Part shown: in pieces, positions 20,038-32,400 of the stretch
Layout: each line of letters begins with the position of its first letter
How positions within the stretch are numbered: position 1 is the stretch's first letter
DNA from: Filobasidium wieringae
Lineage: Eukaryota; Basidiomycota; Tremellomycetes; Filobasidiales; Filobasidiaceae
Assembly: GCA_001600055.1 (NCBI GenBank)
Contig: BCIV01000006.1
Coordinates: 868,001 to 932,000, forward strand
Direction of reading: 5' to 3'
Length of the DNA stretch: 64,000 bases
Position numbers and translations under genes: made by a program
Notes under the pieces: model-generated
Seen by the model: the letters and a program-made list of their open reading frames with translations, nothing else
The model's database searches: none
What the model was told of the DNA's origin: nothing

Positions 20038-23000
20038 ATGAGCGCACCTGTCAACGAAAAGGTGCACGCTCCCGTCGAGGAGGCCCCTACCAAGTGAGTC
20101 GATCATTGCTGCTCATGCCTCCACCATCATCGAGAACAGTGATGCTGATACGATGCATCATTACAACCATCTTTTAGGGAGTCTGTCGGCGCCCCCGCCC
20201 CCGCTGAGAAGAGAGTCAGGGAGTACAAGGATATGGAGCACGATGGAGGTGGTGTCGTCACTGCCAACGTCGCTCTCAACACCATCGGATTCACCGCTGA
20301 AGGTAAGCTGCTCCACCTCTTCCCCATTCGAAAGATTGTTGTTTCGCGCGTCGGCGTACCGCGGTTGTCGACCGCGATTGCGGAGGCAAACCTGGTACCT
20401 GTCGCGCGAAAAACGTCAGCGGCCCCAACGTTTGCGGAACCGGATCACTGACCGATGTTGTTTCGTGTTTTAGACTTGTACGACAAGGACAAGGTCGACA
20501 TCGAGCACGTCTCCATGGAGGATGTCTTTGTCTTGCTTCAGTGTGATGACAAGGGTCTTACCGAGGAGGAGGCCGCTAGGCGTATTGGTATCTTCGGACC
20601 CAACAAGGCGAGTCGCGTTATCGCTTGGCACATGCCGAGCCTTTACTTGCAGCCAAGATCAGTGACTTACCTATTGACTCGCTTCCTACAGCTCGAGGAG
20701 AAATCCGAGAACGCCTTCTTGCAGTTCCTTTCCTTCATGTGGAACCCCCTCTCCTGGGTCATGGAGGGAGCTGCTTTGGTCGCTATCGCCCTTTCCAACG
20801 GTCAGGGCCGACCCCCTGATTGGCAAGATTTCGTCGGAATCATCTTGTTGCTCTTGATCAACTCTACCATTGGTTTCGTTGAGGAGAGGAACGCTGGTAA
20901 CGCCGTCAAGGCGTTGATGGATTCCTTGGCCCCTAAGGCCAGGGTTAAGCGTAACGGTGCATGGAAGGAAATCGAGGTGAGTTACAGCGTGACAATGCCG
21001 CCTTGGAATCAGGTCTGACTCATCCCCGTGTCAATAGTCTGCCGACTTGGTTCCCGGTGATTTGGTTGCTTTCAAGCACGGAGATGTCTGTCCCTCTGAT
21101 TGTCGATTGGTCGAGGCCATAGATGTTTCGTAAGTTTCCACTTGAGCGATCAGAAGTGCACGCAGTAGACTGACTTGCTACTTGCCATTTCTAGTATGGA
21201 CCAGGCCGCTCTTACCGGAGAGTCTTTGCCCCAGGGAAAGAAGCTCGGTGACGAGTGTTTCTCTGGTTCCACCTGTAAGCAGGGAGAGGCTGAGGGAGTT
21301 GTCATCTCCACTGGTGCCAACACCTTCTTCGGTCGTGCCGCCACCCTTGTCGGTGCCGACAACGATCAATCTGGTCACTTGCAAATGGTTCTCGCCAGGA
21401 TTGGTACCTTCTGTTTGGTTTCTATCGGTCTCTTCGTTCTCTTGGAGATCCTTATCCTTTACGCCGATTTCCGATACTCTTATCGTGACGGTCTCGACAA
21501 CATCTTGGTCTTGCTCATTGGTGGTATCCCCATCGCCATGCCTACCGTTTTGTCCGTCACCCTCGCCGTCGGTGCTCAGCAGCTCGCCAAGCACAAGGCC
21601 ATCGTTACCCGTATCACTGCTATCGAGGAGTTGGCCGGAGTTACCATCTTGTGTTCCGACAAGACCGGTACTCTTACCACCAACAAGTTGACCATTGACA
21701 AGGAGAACGTCAAGACCTACGGTCCCTTCTCCGTTGACGAGACCGTCTTGCTCGCTGCCTACTGTTCCCGTACCGAGAACCAGGACGCCATCGACGGATG
21801 TGTCATTGGAACTTTGTCTGATCCCGCCCTCGCCCGAAAGGGAATCAAGCTTTTGGACTTCAAGCCTTTCAACCCTGTTGACAAGCGTACCGAGATCACT
21901 TACCTCGAGGAGTCCACTGGAAAGCTTAAGCGTGCCACCAAGGGTATGACCGGTATCATCATTGAGCTCTGTTCCCGAAACAAGAACAACGAGGTCGAGG
22001 ATCAGCTTGAGGCTGATGTCGAGGAGTTTGCCCGTCGTGGTCTTCGTGCTTTGGCCGTCGCTTACGAGGAGGTTCTCGGAGACACCCCTGACGCTCAGGG
22101 TAACGGTTTCGAACTTGTCGGTCTCTTGTCCATCTTCGACCCTCCCCGATCCGACACCAAGCAGACCATCGACGACGCCATGGCTCTCGGTGTCAAGGTC
22201 AAGATGGTTACCGGAGATCAGCTCGCTATTGCTAAGGAGACCGGTCGTCGTCTTGGTTTGGGTGACCACATGTACGCTGCCAAGGTTTTGAAGGACGGAC
22301 CCGTTGCCGGAGGAAAGCACGCCAACTTGGACGAGATGATCATGGATGCCGACGGTTTCGCCGGAGTCTTCCCTGAGCACAAGTTCGAGATTGTCAAGCG
22401 TATCCAGGCTCTCGGACACTTGTGTGCCATGACTGGTGACGGTGCCAACGACGCTCCCGCTTTGTCCAGGGCTAACGTCGGTATCGCCGTCGAGGGTGCT
22501 ACTGACGCCGCCCGTGGTGCCGCCGATATTGTCTTGACCGAGCCCGGTCTTTCCACTATCGTCCACGCCATCCGAGGATCCCGAATCATTTTCCAGCGTA
22601 TGAGGAATTACGCGGTCTACGCCTGTGCTGTGACCATCCGTATCGTCGTCTGTTTCGCTTTGATGGCTTTCATCTGGAAGTTCAACTTCCCTCCTTTCAT
22701 GGTCTTGATCATTGCGGTCTTGAACGACGGAACCATCATGACCTTGTCCTTGGACCGAGTACTGCCCTCCAGCACTCCCGACTCTTGGGACTTGGCCGAG
22801 GTCTTCGCTTACGGTATCGGATACGGTCTCTACTTGACCTTGTCCACCATCGTGTTCTTCATCGTCATCCACGACACTACCTTCTTCGAGAGGAAGTTCG
22901 GTGTTGAGGCCTACAAGGACACGAACGCTCGTGAGATGCACATGATCATCTACTTGCAGGTTGCCATCATTTCCCAGGCTTTGATCTTCATCACCCGATC

Positions 23001-23537
23001 TCACGGATTCTTCTTCATGGAGCGACCTTCCGTTGCTTTGTTCTTGGCCTTCTGTCTCGCTCAGTTGATCTCTTCGATCATCGCCGGGTTCGGAGATTGG
23101 GGTTTCACCGCCGTCCACCACATCTCCGGAGGATGGATCGGTATCATTTGGGTCTGGAACATTGTTTGGTTCGCTCCCATGGATTTCGTCAAGTTCGCCT
23201 TGAAGTACACCATCATCGCCGCTTTGCAGAAGAGGAAGGCCAGGAAGTTCGCTGCCGCTAACCCCGACATCGACACTGGTATCAAGCGAACTGCTTCCCG
23301 ACACGAGTCTTTGTACTCCAACCGAACTTCGTTCCTTTCCAAGGCTTTGAACCGTGCCGGTCTCGCTAAGGGCCAAAAGGTCAACATGTCTCAGAACGAG
23401 TTGCAGCGATTCGGATCCATCCAGGCTCAGCAGACGTAAGTTGACATTGCTCGTTGCTTGTCTTTATTCGCAATATACTGATCTTTTGCTATTTCTTCAG
23501 TGGTGCCGCTTTGCAGCGAAACCCCTCCCGACACTAG
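20038..23537 (+). CDS. PMA1: Plasma-membrane H+-ATPase Pma1 (P-type IIIA)
   Basis: Electrogenic proton pump that builds the plasma-membrane proton gradient; about 1,000 residues. The ATG at 20038 opens [19 protein letters not shown]. Motifs: [20 protein letters not shown] (M1), [16 protein letters not shown] (actuator TGES), [20 protein letters not shown] (M4), [18 protein letters not shown] (phosphorylated Asp), [40 protein letters not shown], then M5-M10 with [19 protein letters not shown]. The C-terminal regulatory region ends [18 protein letters not shown], the last residues on a separate 3' exon. Strong codon bias (few A/T third positions) indicates very high expression and makes long shadow frames on the other strand. 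One intron, 20608-20691, starts with GC instead of GT, is 84 nt long and stop-free. Confidence 0.98.
20608..20691 (+). other. GC-AG intron of PMA1, in frame and stop-free
   Basis: The conserved Pma1 sequence requires joining FGPNK to LEEKSENAF. The only boundary giving this is AAG|GCGAGT..ACAG|CTC, a GC-AG intron. Its 84 nt are a multiple of three and contain no stop, so retention would insert 28 residues (beginning [12 protein letters not shown]) just before the M1 region. Confidence 0.8.
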
Positions 23538-24114
23538 ACACTAGTGTAGGGCAGTTGGGTTCGTCGTGGATAGATGTAGCAAACAATATCCCATGGGAAG
23601 AAGGGATGGATAAATGGGATGATCATCACTTGGCTCGGTGCAATTTAGATTCTTTACATTTGTTACTGGCTGCACGGGATTGTTCCAAAATATTCAATGG
23701 ATAAAAACGAGAAACCTGTTCTGCTGCCACTGCCCAAAGCTAAACCTCCAAATGCTCTCCTATATGATAGTACGATAGCGCGGCAGCCTACACTCAGCAT
23801 TTGCGTGTAAATTTGTACAAGCCGTCCAGTACAACCAGGACATCGGTTGGGCGTGTCTTCTCTCCAGTTTGAAGAGCTAACACACACCAACCAGTTGACG
23901 ACTTGGTAACCCATTTGACCTCTAATTGTATGCAAAAGACTGAACTGGACTGCTTAGAGAGCGCCTTGATACATGACCTAAATTCGTTTACAGTCGCTCT
24001 ACCAGCAACGAAGAACAGCCTGAGCGAGTTGCAGCGAAGGGGCTGTATGTATAGAGCTCAAATTGGGAGCGGTGCCTTCTAGCTACAAACAACCGTACTT
24101 TATATCGTCTACTT
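23538..24114. other. Convergent intergenic region of PMA1 and the Mtf2-like gene
   Basis: 3' UTR-like sequence of PMA1 (T-rich stretches around 23640-23710) meeting the 3' flank of the minus-strand gene. No exon is recognised. Confidence 0.5.
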
Positions 24115-25640
24115 CTATCTCCACTCTTCTTCATTCTCGTAGATCCTCTCCTTCGGTTCAGGCATATCAGCAGGTCTCATGGCCGCCTCTCTCCTTCTCC
24201 TCTCTGCTGAAAGCTTGCCGAGCATCATCCTAACCCTCTTCTCCTTCTCTTCGACATCCTGTTCCACCCGCTGTTCAAGCGCTCCAAGCTTGAGAAGCAC
24301 TTGAGTCCCAAATTCCGCTTCCAACCTCCTTTGGCCCTCCCCGAAGTTCGAGCGGGACGAGAGCTGGGTCTTACCGAGGGATTCGACGATACGGGATAAG
24401 ATTTTGCTGGTATTCCGATCCCACCCTACTCCATTCACCGCCATCTCCCTCACGCATTCCTCGACCCTTCTCAGATTTCTGAAATTGTCCCAATGGGTTT
24501 TGATCACTTCATTGTAAGCTGCTGTGGAACATCCTGCGACATAGGATTCGATGGAATGACTACGCGCCAGACTGAAAGCGGCGAGCGCGAGATGTGGGTT
24601 TCGAAACTGATCTCTAAACAGGGAAATGAGGTGGGTCAAGATCAGGGGGTATGATCCTGGGAATGATCGGCCTGTTGCGATGGAAGAAGGTTGGTCGGAT
24701 TCCTCGGCCCCATTCGAGGTAGAAGGGACGGCCTGGGGTGGAGAAAACCATTCATTCTGGGCCCATTCCCAAATCGCAAGATCATTCGATAAGGAATTGA
24801 TTACTTCCTTCTTCCTATCGAACTCCTCATAAATCTCCTGCTCCATCTCGTGCGTCGGCATGACGGCCGAAGGACCTGGTTTGCTCGTCGGGCGAGGCCC
24901 CTCCGTTCGCACTCTATGAGGCTCGGGTACCAGTTGGCCCATCTTCGCAGAAATTCCTGGTCGAGCGTCGAAATCTGGTGTCGGTTTCATTCCTTGATCT
25001 CCGAAGATATCGTCAGAACTGGAAGAGGCAGGGATCTCTTTGTCCTTATACATCTGATCCAAGATCTCATTGAACGCCTTGGCTTCCTTAGGAGACATCC
25101 TTGATCGGTCCGTAGGAGGGGCACCTGCTTTCGAGATTCTTGGTACGCTCGCTAATAAATCTTGAGCTCGTTTCATGGATCGAGACAGGTGGGTCTGATC
25201 TGGAAGCCTTTCTTTTGGTCGGACTCGAGAACTAAAGCCTGAACGACGAGGACTGTCTACGGCCGAGCCTAACAAGTCGGGTGATCCAATTATGCTATCT
25301 TCTGCTGAAGTTTGAGATGTAGGTGGTCTACAAAGAAAAGATTATACGGTCAATTCAATAATGTGTCAACGCTGTAATCATTACTCACCTGAGCGATGGA
25401 GGAGGTTGACTAGCGAATAGATCTGCGAATATGTCTTCCAATCGTTCCTCCTTGGGTCTGCAACCAGATAAGGTCAGTTTGTCAGCTGAAGTAGTCAGAA
25501 TTTCTGCGAGCGATAGCTGCGAACTTATTAGAAGAGGATGAATCGTTATTCGCTCGGTCGGCATAGTTTCGAACGGCTGTCCATCGACGAGGAATGGCCG
25601 TTCTTCCTCCCCGCTTGGCTAATGTAACCGGTAAAGACAT
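24115..25640 (-). CDS. Mtf2-like mitochondrial protein
   Basis: About 465 residues in three exons. I chose the ATG at 25640 because it gives a typical matrix presequence, MSLPVTLAKRGGRTAIPRRW, with many Arg/Lys and no acid; the frame extends upstream only without an ATG. The middle is Ser/Pro-rich and probably disordered. The C-terminal half matches the fungal Mtf2-like domain: INSLSNDLAIWEWAQNEWF, YPLILTHLISLFRDQFRNPH, LALAAFSLARSHSIESYVAG, AAYNEVIKTHWDNFRNLRR and EMAVNGVGWDRNTSKILS. A charged coiled coil, RRREAAMRPADMPEPKERIY, precedes the stop at 24115. Yeast Mtf2/Nam1 acts in mitochondrial RNA metabolism and translation; the same role here is inferred. The exon 1 to 2 junction is uncertain because no consensus donor is visible. 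Confidence 0.65.
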
Positions 25641-25887
25641 CAGAGAGTTCGTATTGTAACTTGTCGTTTTAGGTACAGCTGTAATATGTGACGAATGGAA
25701 TGAACGTGAACTGAGCTGGTGATGCACGCAGATGGATGCTGAGAGCGATCAAGACCAAATAATTCTAGGTCAGCGTGAAATCTCTGCTCAAGCCATCGAC
25801 TGATATCCAAATCGCTCAACCCTGCTCAACAACTTGACATCAGACAACTCTCTGCCCTCCGTCTCCACCAAAAACCGCCGATCAGCC

Positions 25888-27517
25888 ATGTCCGACGCTA
25901 CCGAGCGAAAGAGAAAGTGGGACGATGCCCCGGAAGAGAAACCAACTTTGGTTGATGCCGCAGCTCAAGCAGGTTCGTTCCCGACTCTGGCTTCAAACGG
26001 TCATTCTGTACTAACTGAATACCTTGGTCAAACAGCTGCTATCGCTGCCCGAATTGCTTCGCAGCACGGAGCAGGTTCTCCTGCGCCCAAAGAGGAGAAG
26101 AAGGATGCCTATGACGGTGCTTTTACGCACGATATCGATATCAACGATTTGAGGAATAGATATTTGATAACGAAAGGTTCAACGCAACAGGAGGTAAGAT
26201 CTCCATATCCCTAGCTAGATCTGCTGCAGACTAACTTGTTAATTCATGTATCAGATCGCAACCGAAACTGGCGCATCTATCACGACCAAGGGAGTGTGGT
26301 TGCCTGACCGTTCGAAAGCCTCTCCGAATGAAGAACCCCTCTACCTCCATATCGCCGCTCCATCCCAATCAATCCTGGATCTAGCCGTCAAGAAGGTGAA
26401 TGAATTGATCAACACTGATCTAGGGCCTTTGGTGGAGGATCGTTCCAAGTTCTTGAAAGCCAAGGAGAGGTATTTCGAAGAGGGAAGGGAAGGTGGAGGG
26501 AGAAGAAAGTGGCCGGAGGAGAAAGTACCTATCAACCTGGAAAGCATGAGGAACTTCAACGTTAGAGCTAAAGTGGTTGGACCAGGGGTGAGTCTTGCCA
26601 TTTCTCCATGAGATCGATTGCTGATACGATATATATCCGCATCAGGGTATGTTCGTGAAGTATATTCAAGGAGAGACCGGGACCAGGGTACAGATAAAGG
26701 GAATCGGTTCTGGTTTCATTGAGAACGAGACTGGACGAGAGGCGGAGGAACCTATGCACGTGTATATCAGGTGCGTTCTCCCTTGCAACCTTCCATTTTT
26801 TCCAATTACTGATCTCAATTCGCTTTCCTACTCGTTTAGTGGTCCTGATGAACGTCAAGTCGCAGCCGCAAAGGATCTAGCAGACGATTTACTAACCGTT
26901 GTCAGGGAGGAACACGCCAAGGCTATTGCGACCATGACTATGAACATGGGTGGAGGGTACGGAATGGGTTACGGTGGACAACAGGGATACGCTGGATATC
27001 AGCAACAGCAGCAGCAAGGCTATGCTGGGTATCCCGTAAGTTCCGATTCCATGTTCGAGGCCTTCCAGATGAGCTGAAACGAGAATCTGATCAGGGTTAT
27101 GGAGGGGAACAACAACCCCCTCTACCTGGCGCAGCAGGTGGCGAAGCGTCTGCCGCTCAACCGGGAGCCACTCCTGTGCTTACTAACGGACTGCCGGATG
27201 CGAGCGATAAGAGTGGATTGTACGAGGCTTATAAGGGGTACTGGGGTGGGTGACACATCGTGAATATGATCAGAAGAGAATCTCACCCTTGACTTTTCCG
27301 GTTTATAGCAACGATGGGTTATGATGTGGAGGATCAAGCATGTGAGTCCCTAGGCTAACGATCTTATTCGTGGTTTCTGTTGGCTGACCAAGAACATTGT
27401 GTAGTCAAAACGTGGCAAGCGACTCAGCTGGCTAGCGGGTTCGATTACTATGGCCAACCAGCGGGTGGGGCTGCTGCTGCTGGAGGTGCGAGTGCAGGTG
27501 GTGCTGCCGCTGCTTAG
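25888..27517 (+). CDS. KH-domain RNA-binding protein (KHDC4/Blom7-like)
   Basis: Start chosen at the ATG at 25888: MSDATERKRKWDDAPEEKPT. The KRKWDD opening recurs in splicing-linked KH proteins. Exons then give DIDINDLRNRYLITKGSTQQ, EIATETGASITTKGVWLPD and LYLHIAAPSQSILDLAVKKV (first KH-like fold), followed by NFNVRAKVVGPGGMFVKYIQ, GETGTRVQIKGIGSGFIENE and EPMHVYISGPDERQVAAAKD (canonical KH with the GPGG loop). The C-terminus is Gly/Tyr/Gln-rich (MGYGGQQGYAGYQQQQQ) and Ala-rich to the stop at 27515-27517. This order resembles human KHDC4, a pre-mRNA splicing factor. Nuclear RNA processing is the likely role. About seven introns. Confidence 0.75.
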
Positions 27518-27809
27518 TCGAATAGGTTGTATCATTTATCTTGATTATCGGTAGTGAATATACAATATCGCTTCAGCATGCCGGGATAGCCAACCTGATC
27601 AACGCATCAATCGAGATCCCTTGGTACTCCTTATGCTTCAGCTCTGAACATACCAAGAAGAAAGACCAAGCATTGTATGAGATGGTACACTCCTGACCCG
27701 TTACTTTCTGCAATCTTGCCGAGTACTCTCCGGAGGCGAAGTTGATCGACGGCAGCAATAAACTCTTGTCCATTATATGCTTCGAATATGTAGCACAATC
27801 GTACAAGAC

Positions 27810-29231
27810 TTAATTCGATTGCAATCTAGCTTCTAGCTTTGGGCTTCGTCTAGCACCAGGCGTTTGTTCTCCATCACCCTCTCCACTCAATTCTTCATTC
27901 CTATGCAAACCTAATTCCCTCAGTCGATCGGCTAGTACCACATGATCCGCAGATGGCTTCCTTCCTCTGGGTGTAGTGATACCTTCATGTACGTCACGAT
28001 AATGATTTCGTTCTGCCGAAATGTCTCTCCGCAAATAAGCGGGAACCTCGCCTTGATCCTGCATCTCCTCCTCCTCCTCCTGTCTTATACGTTCTCGATC
28101 GTCCGGCGTGAGCGTCCCATCGGCGTATTCGTAATCCTCCTCCTCCTCGGGTTCTTCTAGGATGACATCAGATTCCAGACTTGGACTTCGTGCAAGCTCG
28201 TATTCGAATTCCTCAGGGATACTACCGATATCACTTGCCACGTCGGAGTAATCGTCGGAAATAGCATTCTCAGGGACTTCAGGTTTTGTGCCCTTGATCC
28301 GGGAAATCAAGCCGTTTCGTATCCGGCCTCCAGAGTTGGTCCGACCGAATGGAGGCGGTGCCAAACTGGGCGACTGATCTCGCTCGCCGGTAGGAGGCAA
28401 CGATATAGTGTCCTGCGGCTGAGGAGGGCCTCGCATGGAGCTATTCGATTCTGACCTGGCTCGAGTCGAACCCGAAGCAGATGGGTCGCGAGACGAAGTC
28501 GAGGACGCGTTTGAGGAGTTGCTCATCGATCGAGCTTTCTTCCACAGTTTTTTGGTACTGTCTCGTACCAAGTGGTGCAATTCAGGTACATCTTGTGACC
28601 TAAGAGAGGGATCGCAAATTCAGAATTAGTTATCCCGTGCAATTCGATCGAGCTGTTATGATACCCACTGATTACGTTGAGCGATATTTTTTTTGTATTC
28701 TTCCCACTCCTCATCATTCATCATCAAGACACGTCCCCCTGGTACACCTGATCCACCCATCTTTCCTGCGGCACCCCCTTGCGTCTTGAGCATATTACTC
28801 CTGGCAGCCACACCTAGGGCGATACTCCGCCGTCTCTCCAAAGTCGGAGCAGCCGGTAGGGGTGCGAAAGACACGCTAGGATGTCTGACCGAGTTGGAGC
28901 GTTTCATCCCATGGTTCTGAGAGGATATTGAGCTGCTTGAAGAAGCGCTCGATGACACCGAGGCTGTGCGTCCACGACCATTATAAACGGCAGCTGGAGG
29001 TGCGGCTTGTCTCGTCCCTCCCGCGACATCTTTGAGTGCGAAAGATTGCTTGATGGCAGAGGCTACTCTATTGCTTTTCGAAGCCGAGTTGAGAGCTGCT
29101 TGTTGTTTTGGGTTGATACATGTCGGGTCGTTTCGATTTATCAGTATGGAACCTTGTGGTTGTTCTAGGCTCATAGCTGGGTTTGGTGGTGACAGCAAGG
29201 ATATCGGGCTGGTGGAGTAGGCGTCCGCCAT
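27810..29231 (-). CDS. Disordered Ser/Pro-rich protein of unknown function
   Basis: Two main exons give about 440 residues from MADAYSTSPISLLSPPNPAM (ATG at 29231). The only ordered-looking pieces are RVLMMNDEEWEEYKKNIAQR (a conserved-looking acidic helix), ELHHLVRDSTKKLWKKARSM, and a C-terminal acidic block with EEPEEEEDYEYADGTLTPDD followed by EEEEEMQDQGEVPAYLRRDI. Ser/Thr runs (TASVSSSASSSSSISS) and basic Ser-Pro patches suggest a phosphorylated scaffold. I do not recognise the family. No signal peptide or membrane span is seen. The gene is tandem with the MDR-fold gene upstream, 220 bp away. Confidence 0.7.
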
Positions 29232-29450
29232 GATGATATACAGGTATCCTTGCACCAGAGTAAGGTTGACAGGACCTTGCTATTATGGCTGAAATGAAAT
29301 ACGAGTTGATGACAACCGGGCACCTGCACATCGATTTCCCCGTTCGGACTGTGCCGAATTGGGAGCCGGGCAACGTAGGTCATATCACGTGATTATAAAG
29401 TTATCTATAGTTCTACATCTCAGGCTACGTGTATCCTGCCTATAGCACAT

Positions 29451-32400
29451 CTAGTTCATTAGTCTGACCACAATCGAACCCGCTTCGTCTCTCGGTCTCC
29501 CAGCTACCATGGATGCCAGTTCTGTGAACGCGTCAGGTGCCCTTTCGAACGGCACGACCATTCCCACTTTGGGCTGGTAATGGCCCATGATCGATTCCTC
29601 TAATATGTCCCGGCTATCCTGTCCGGAGACATCGATATCGCCTCCACCAGGCATCAAGTGTATATAAGAGATAGCCTTCTTGTCCTTCTTGACAAAGGCT
29701 CGTCGTAATGCGTGGAGGGACGATTTGACTTGCGGCCCGGCAGTAAGATGGTCAGCGTCGTCTCCGTACAACGTTACGAATCTGTTCATCAGAGAAGTGG
29801 TTAGGATACATGAATGAACAGTCAAAGATAACGCTTTACTCACATTCCATTCGACCTCAGCACTCGACGAGCCGCGTCATACACCCGTCTTCCGCCATAC
29901 GTATCCAACACAAACTCAAACCCACTCTCATGCTGCCCATTAAGCACCACAATTGGATCATCCGCTACCACCTCTCTCGCTCCGTTATCCCACGCATCTT
30001 CTTCAGCGGACTCGACGTCGAGTGGTACTTGTGCCGTAACGTGTACCCCGAGGTGAGACAGTTCTTGGCACACCAGAGATCCTACACCTTCATGTGCGTT
30101 GAGTACAAGAGCTCTAGCTCCTCGGCCGACCCCATTACACGCTCGATGAGCCATTACTCCGAGTAAAGGCAGACAGGCTTGTTGTTCGAGACTCAGGTGC
30201 GTGCCGTAAGGCGTGCGAGCTATTCGTCGCTTGTCCACCGTGATGAATTCGGCAAGCGTTCCGCTCTGATATTGCAATCAGGGTCAGCTTAAGGCAGATG
30301 AGATCGTGAGGGATCAGACGTACCTTTTTGATATCGACTAAACCAACGACCATATCCCCTTTCGCGATCGCCCTGACTTCGGCTCCAACCTCCAGAGCTC
30401 TACCGACAAAACTCCTGCCTGGAATCCATTTCCCGCTACCAGAACCGGCGTCCGATTTCTCACGAACCATATCGAAATCATACCTATCCAGAGCAACCGC
30501 GTACACCTGCACTAGAACCTGTGACGTTGTAATCTTGGTAGGAGGAGCGTGGTGTGCGGAATAAGAAACGGGTGGAGGCAAGTCGGCAAGAAGATGAGCA
30601 GGGGTAGTCGCTCGAGGGGTACGCGACAATCCGCCCAAGGAGGTTCGACGGCCGAGATTACTACCGCCACTTCCTGAGATTGTGATGGTAGACATGGTCG
30701 ATGTAGGCATGCCTAGTACCCTAGCGTCCAATTTGTTTAGGTTTTTAGTAGGATCCAACGATGGCTTGTATGCTCCGGTAGGTAAAATCATAGAGCTATG
30801 AAGTTGCATCAGTACATGGAATCGGTGATTAAGCACCATACAGCTCACTTGTATCCTCCACGACCGTCTTCACCGATCCCATCAGCGCCCAGCAACGGAA
30901 CAGGATCGCCTCTCGCCGAAATAGTCTCTAAGCCAGCCTCTCTGCCTGGTTTTTCCGGTTTCCTCCACACTTGAGAACCACCATACTGACTACCTTCATA
31001 GACACTCGCTGCATACCTGCTCCCTCCGCTCATAGACTGTGCTCGAGGTTTAGACATTCCCATGTTATAACGAGATTCCCCGTCGTCGAGGTAATCTCCC
31101 TGTGCAGACCCGGCATAAGCGGATGAGCCGAACATTGACAACCTCTGGTTCATGTCGTATCCAGAGGGGAAGTTGTAGCTCGAGCGGGCAGGTTGTGGTT
31201 GCGAGAAACCCATGGATGAAGCGGGCCTGAAGAGTCCTTCCGTTCTTGGAGTCATTCTCTCACTTCTGATCGAAGCTGCACGGGAGGGTGGTCTCGATCG
31301 AGCGTATTCTGATGAAGCTGGCTGGTTGTGCGATTCCGTAGAATCAGGTTCGAGCATCTCGGGCAAAAGGGTCAGAGTTGTGGGTGAAAGGAAAGAAGGC
31401 GGCTCGATGGACATCCTCCTTGAGGCGAAAGAGTCGCTCACAGGAGGGGCCAGGATCATATTGTAATCTCCGGTTCCTCCCATGGACGAGGCCCGCAAGT
31501 GCGAAGGACTAGATGGTCTTGAAAGAGGAGAAGGTCCTGGAGATACTCCTTTTCTTAACATCTTGTTCCCACTTGTCACCAACGCGGGTAGACTTCCTCT
31601 CCTACCCTGAGGGTAAATGGGCATTAATGGAGCAGGAGCCGAAGCCTGAGAATAAGCCGAAGTGGACGAAACGACGGATTCCGCTTTCCTAACCACCGGC
31701 TCCGGATGTCCTGTGACCGAACTTGATCCTGATCCAGGCATGGGGACCCACCGTTGGGAATGTTGGTCCCACTTGAGAAATGCCGGCTGGTTCGGATCAG
31801 CAGGAGGTGGAGGAGTTCCGATGCTATTACTATTAGAACTCTTTGAGGATGATGCTGAATGTTGTCGTTTCTGATCGTCCACCCAAGGTCTCACCCGACC
31901 CATGTCTTCTTGTCGCGGGGAAGTAGGGTAAGCATGATGCTCTTGATGTTCTCGATGATGATCGTGCTGTTCAACTCCACCATCAGGCATCAACACATCC
32001 CCGTCTTCCTCCTCTTCCTCGACTTGGCCCAGAGTCATTCCTCTCTCTGCCATCGGATCCGAGGCCTGGTCTTCCCTCATCGGGGTAGGAGGTTGAACAG
32101 CAAACGAAGGGGTCACGACACCCGCCCTTCCTCTCTGCTCCTCTTCTTCCTCCCTTTCCGCTTGCTCAGTTTGGTAATCATACCCCTGCTCGTAGCCTCC
32201 TACAGGTCGTCCAAGTTCGATCCCATTCAACGTATAACTACCGTCTTGATTACGAGGAATCATCTTATAACTTCTACTAACGCCTGGAACGGGTCTAGGT
32301 TTCGTCTGATTAGCCGAATCCACCTGACTAGAACCGGTAGAATCCGTCCCGTTCTGCCCTGCACCGCTGGTCTGCTCAGGTGGTTGATAGTCACTGAATT

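Noticed and set aside
21182..22291. Plus-strand frames of 169, 84 and 109 codons inside PMA1
   Set aside because: Ser/Pro/Arg-rich translations in the wrong frame of PMA1; composition is explained by the biased codons.
21178..23376. 732-codon open frame on the strand opposite PMA1
   Set aside because: It is a shadow of PMA1's extreme codon bias: absence of certain third-position bases removes stops on the antisense frame. The product is low-complexity (D/G/S/V/T) with no domain.
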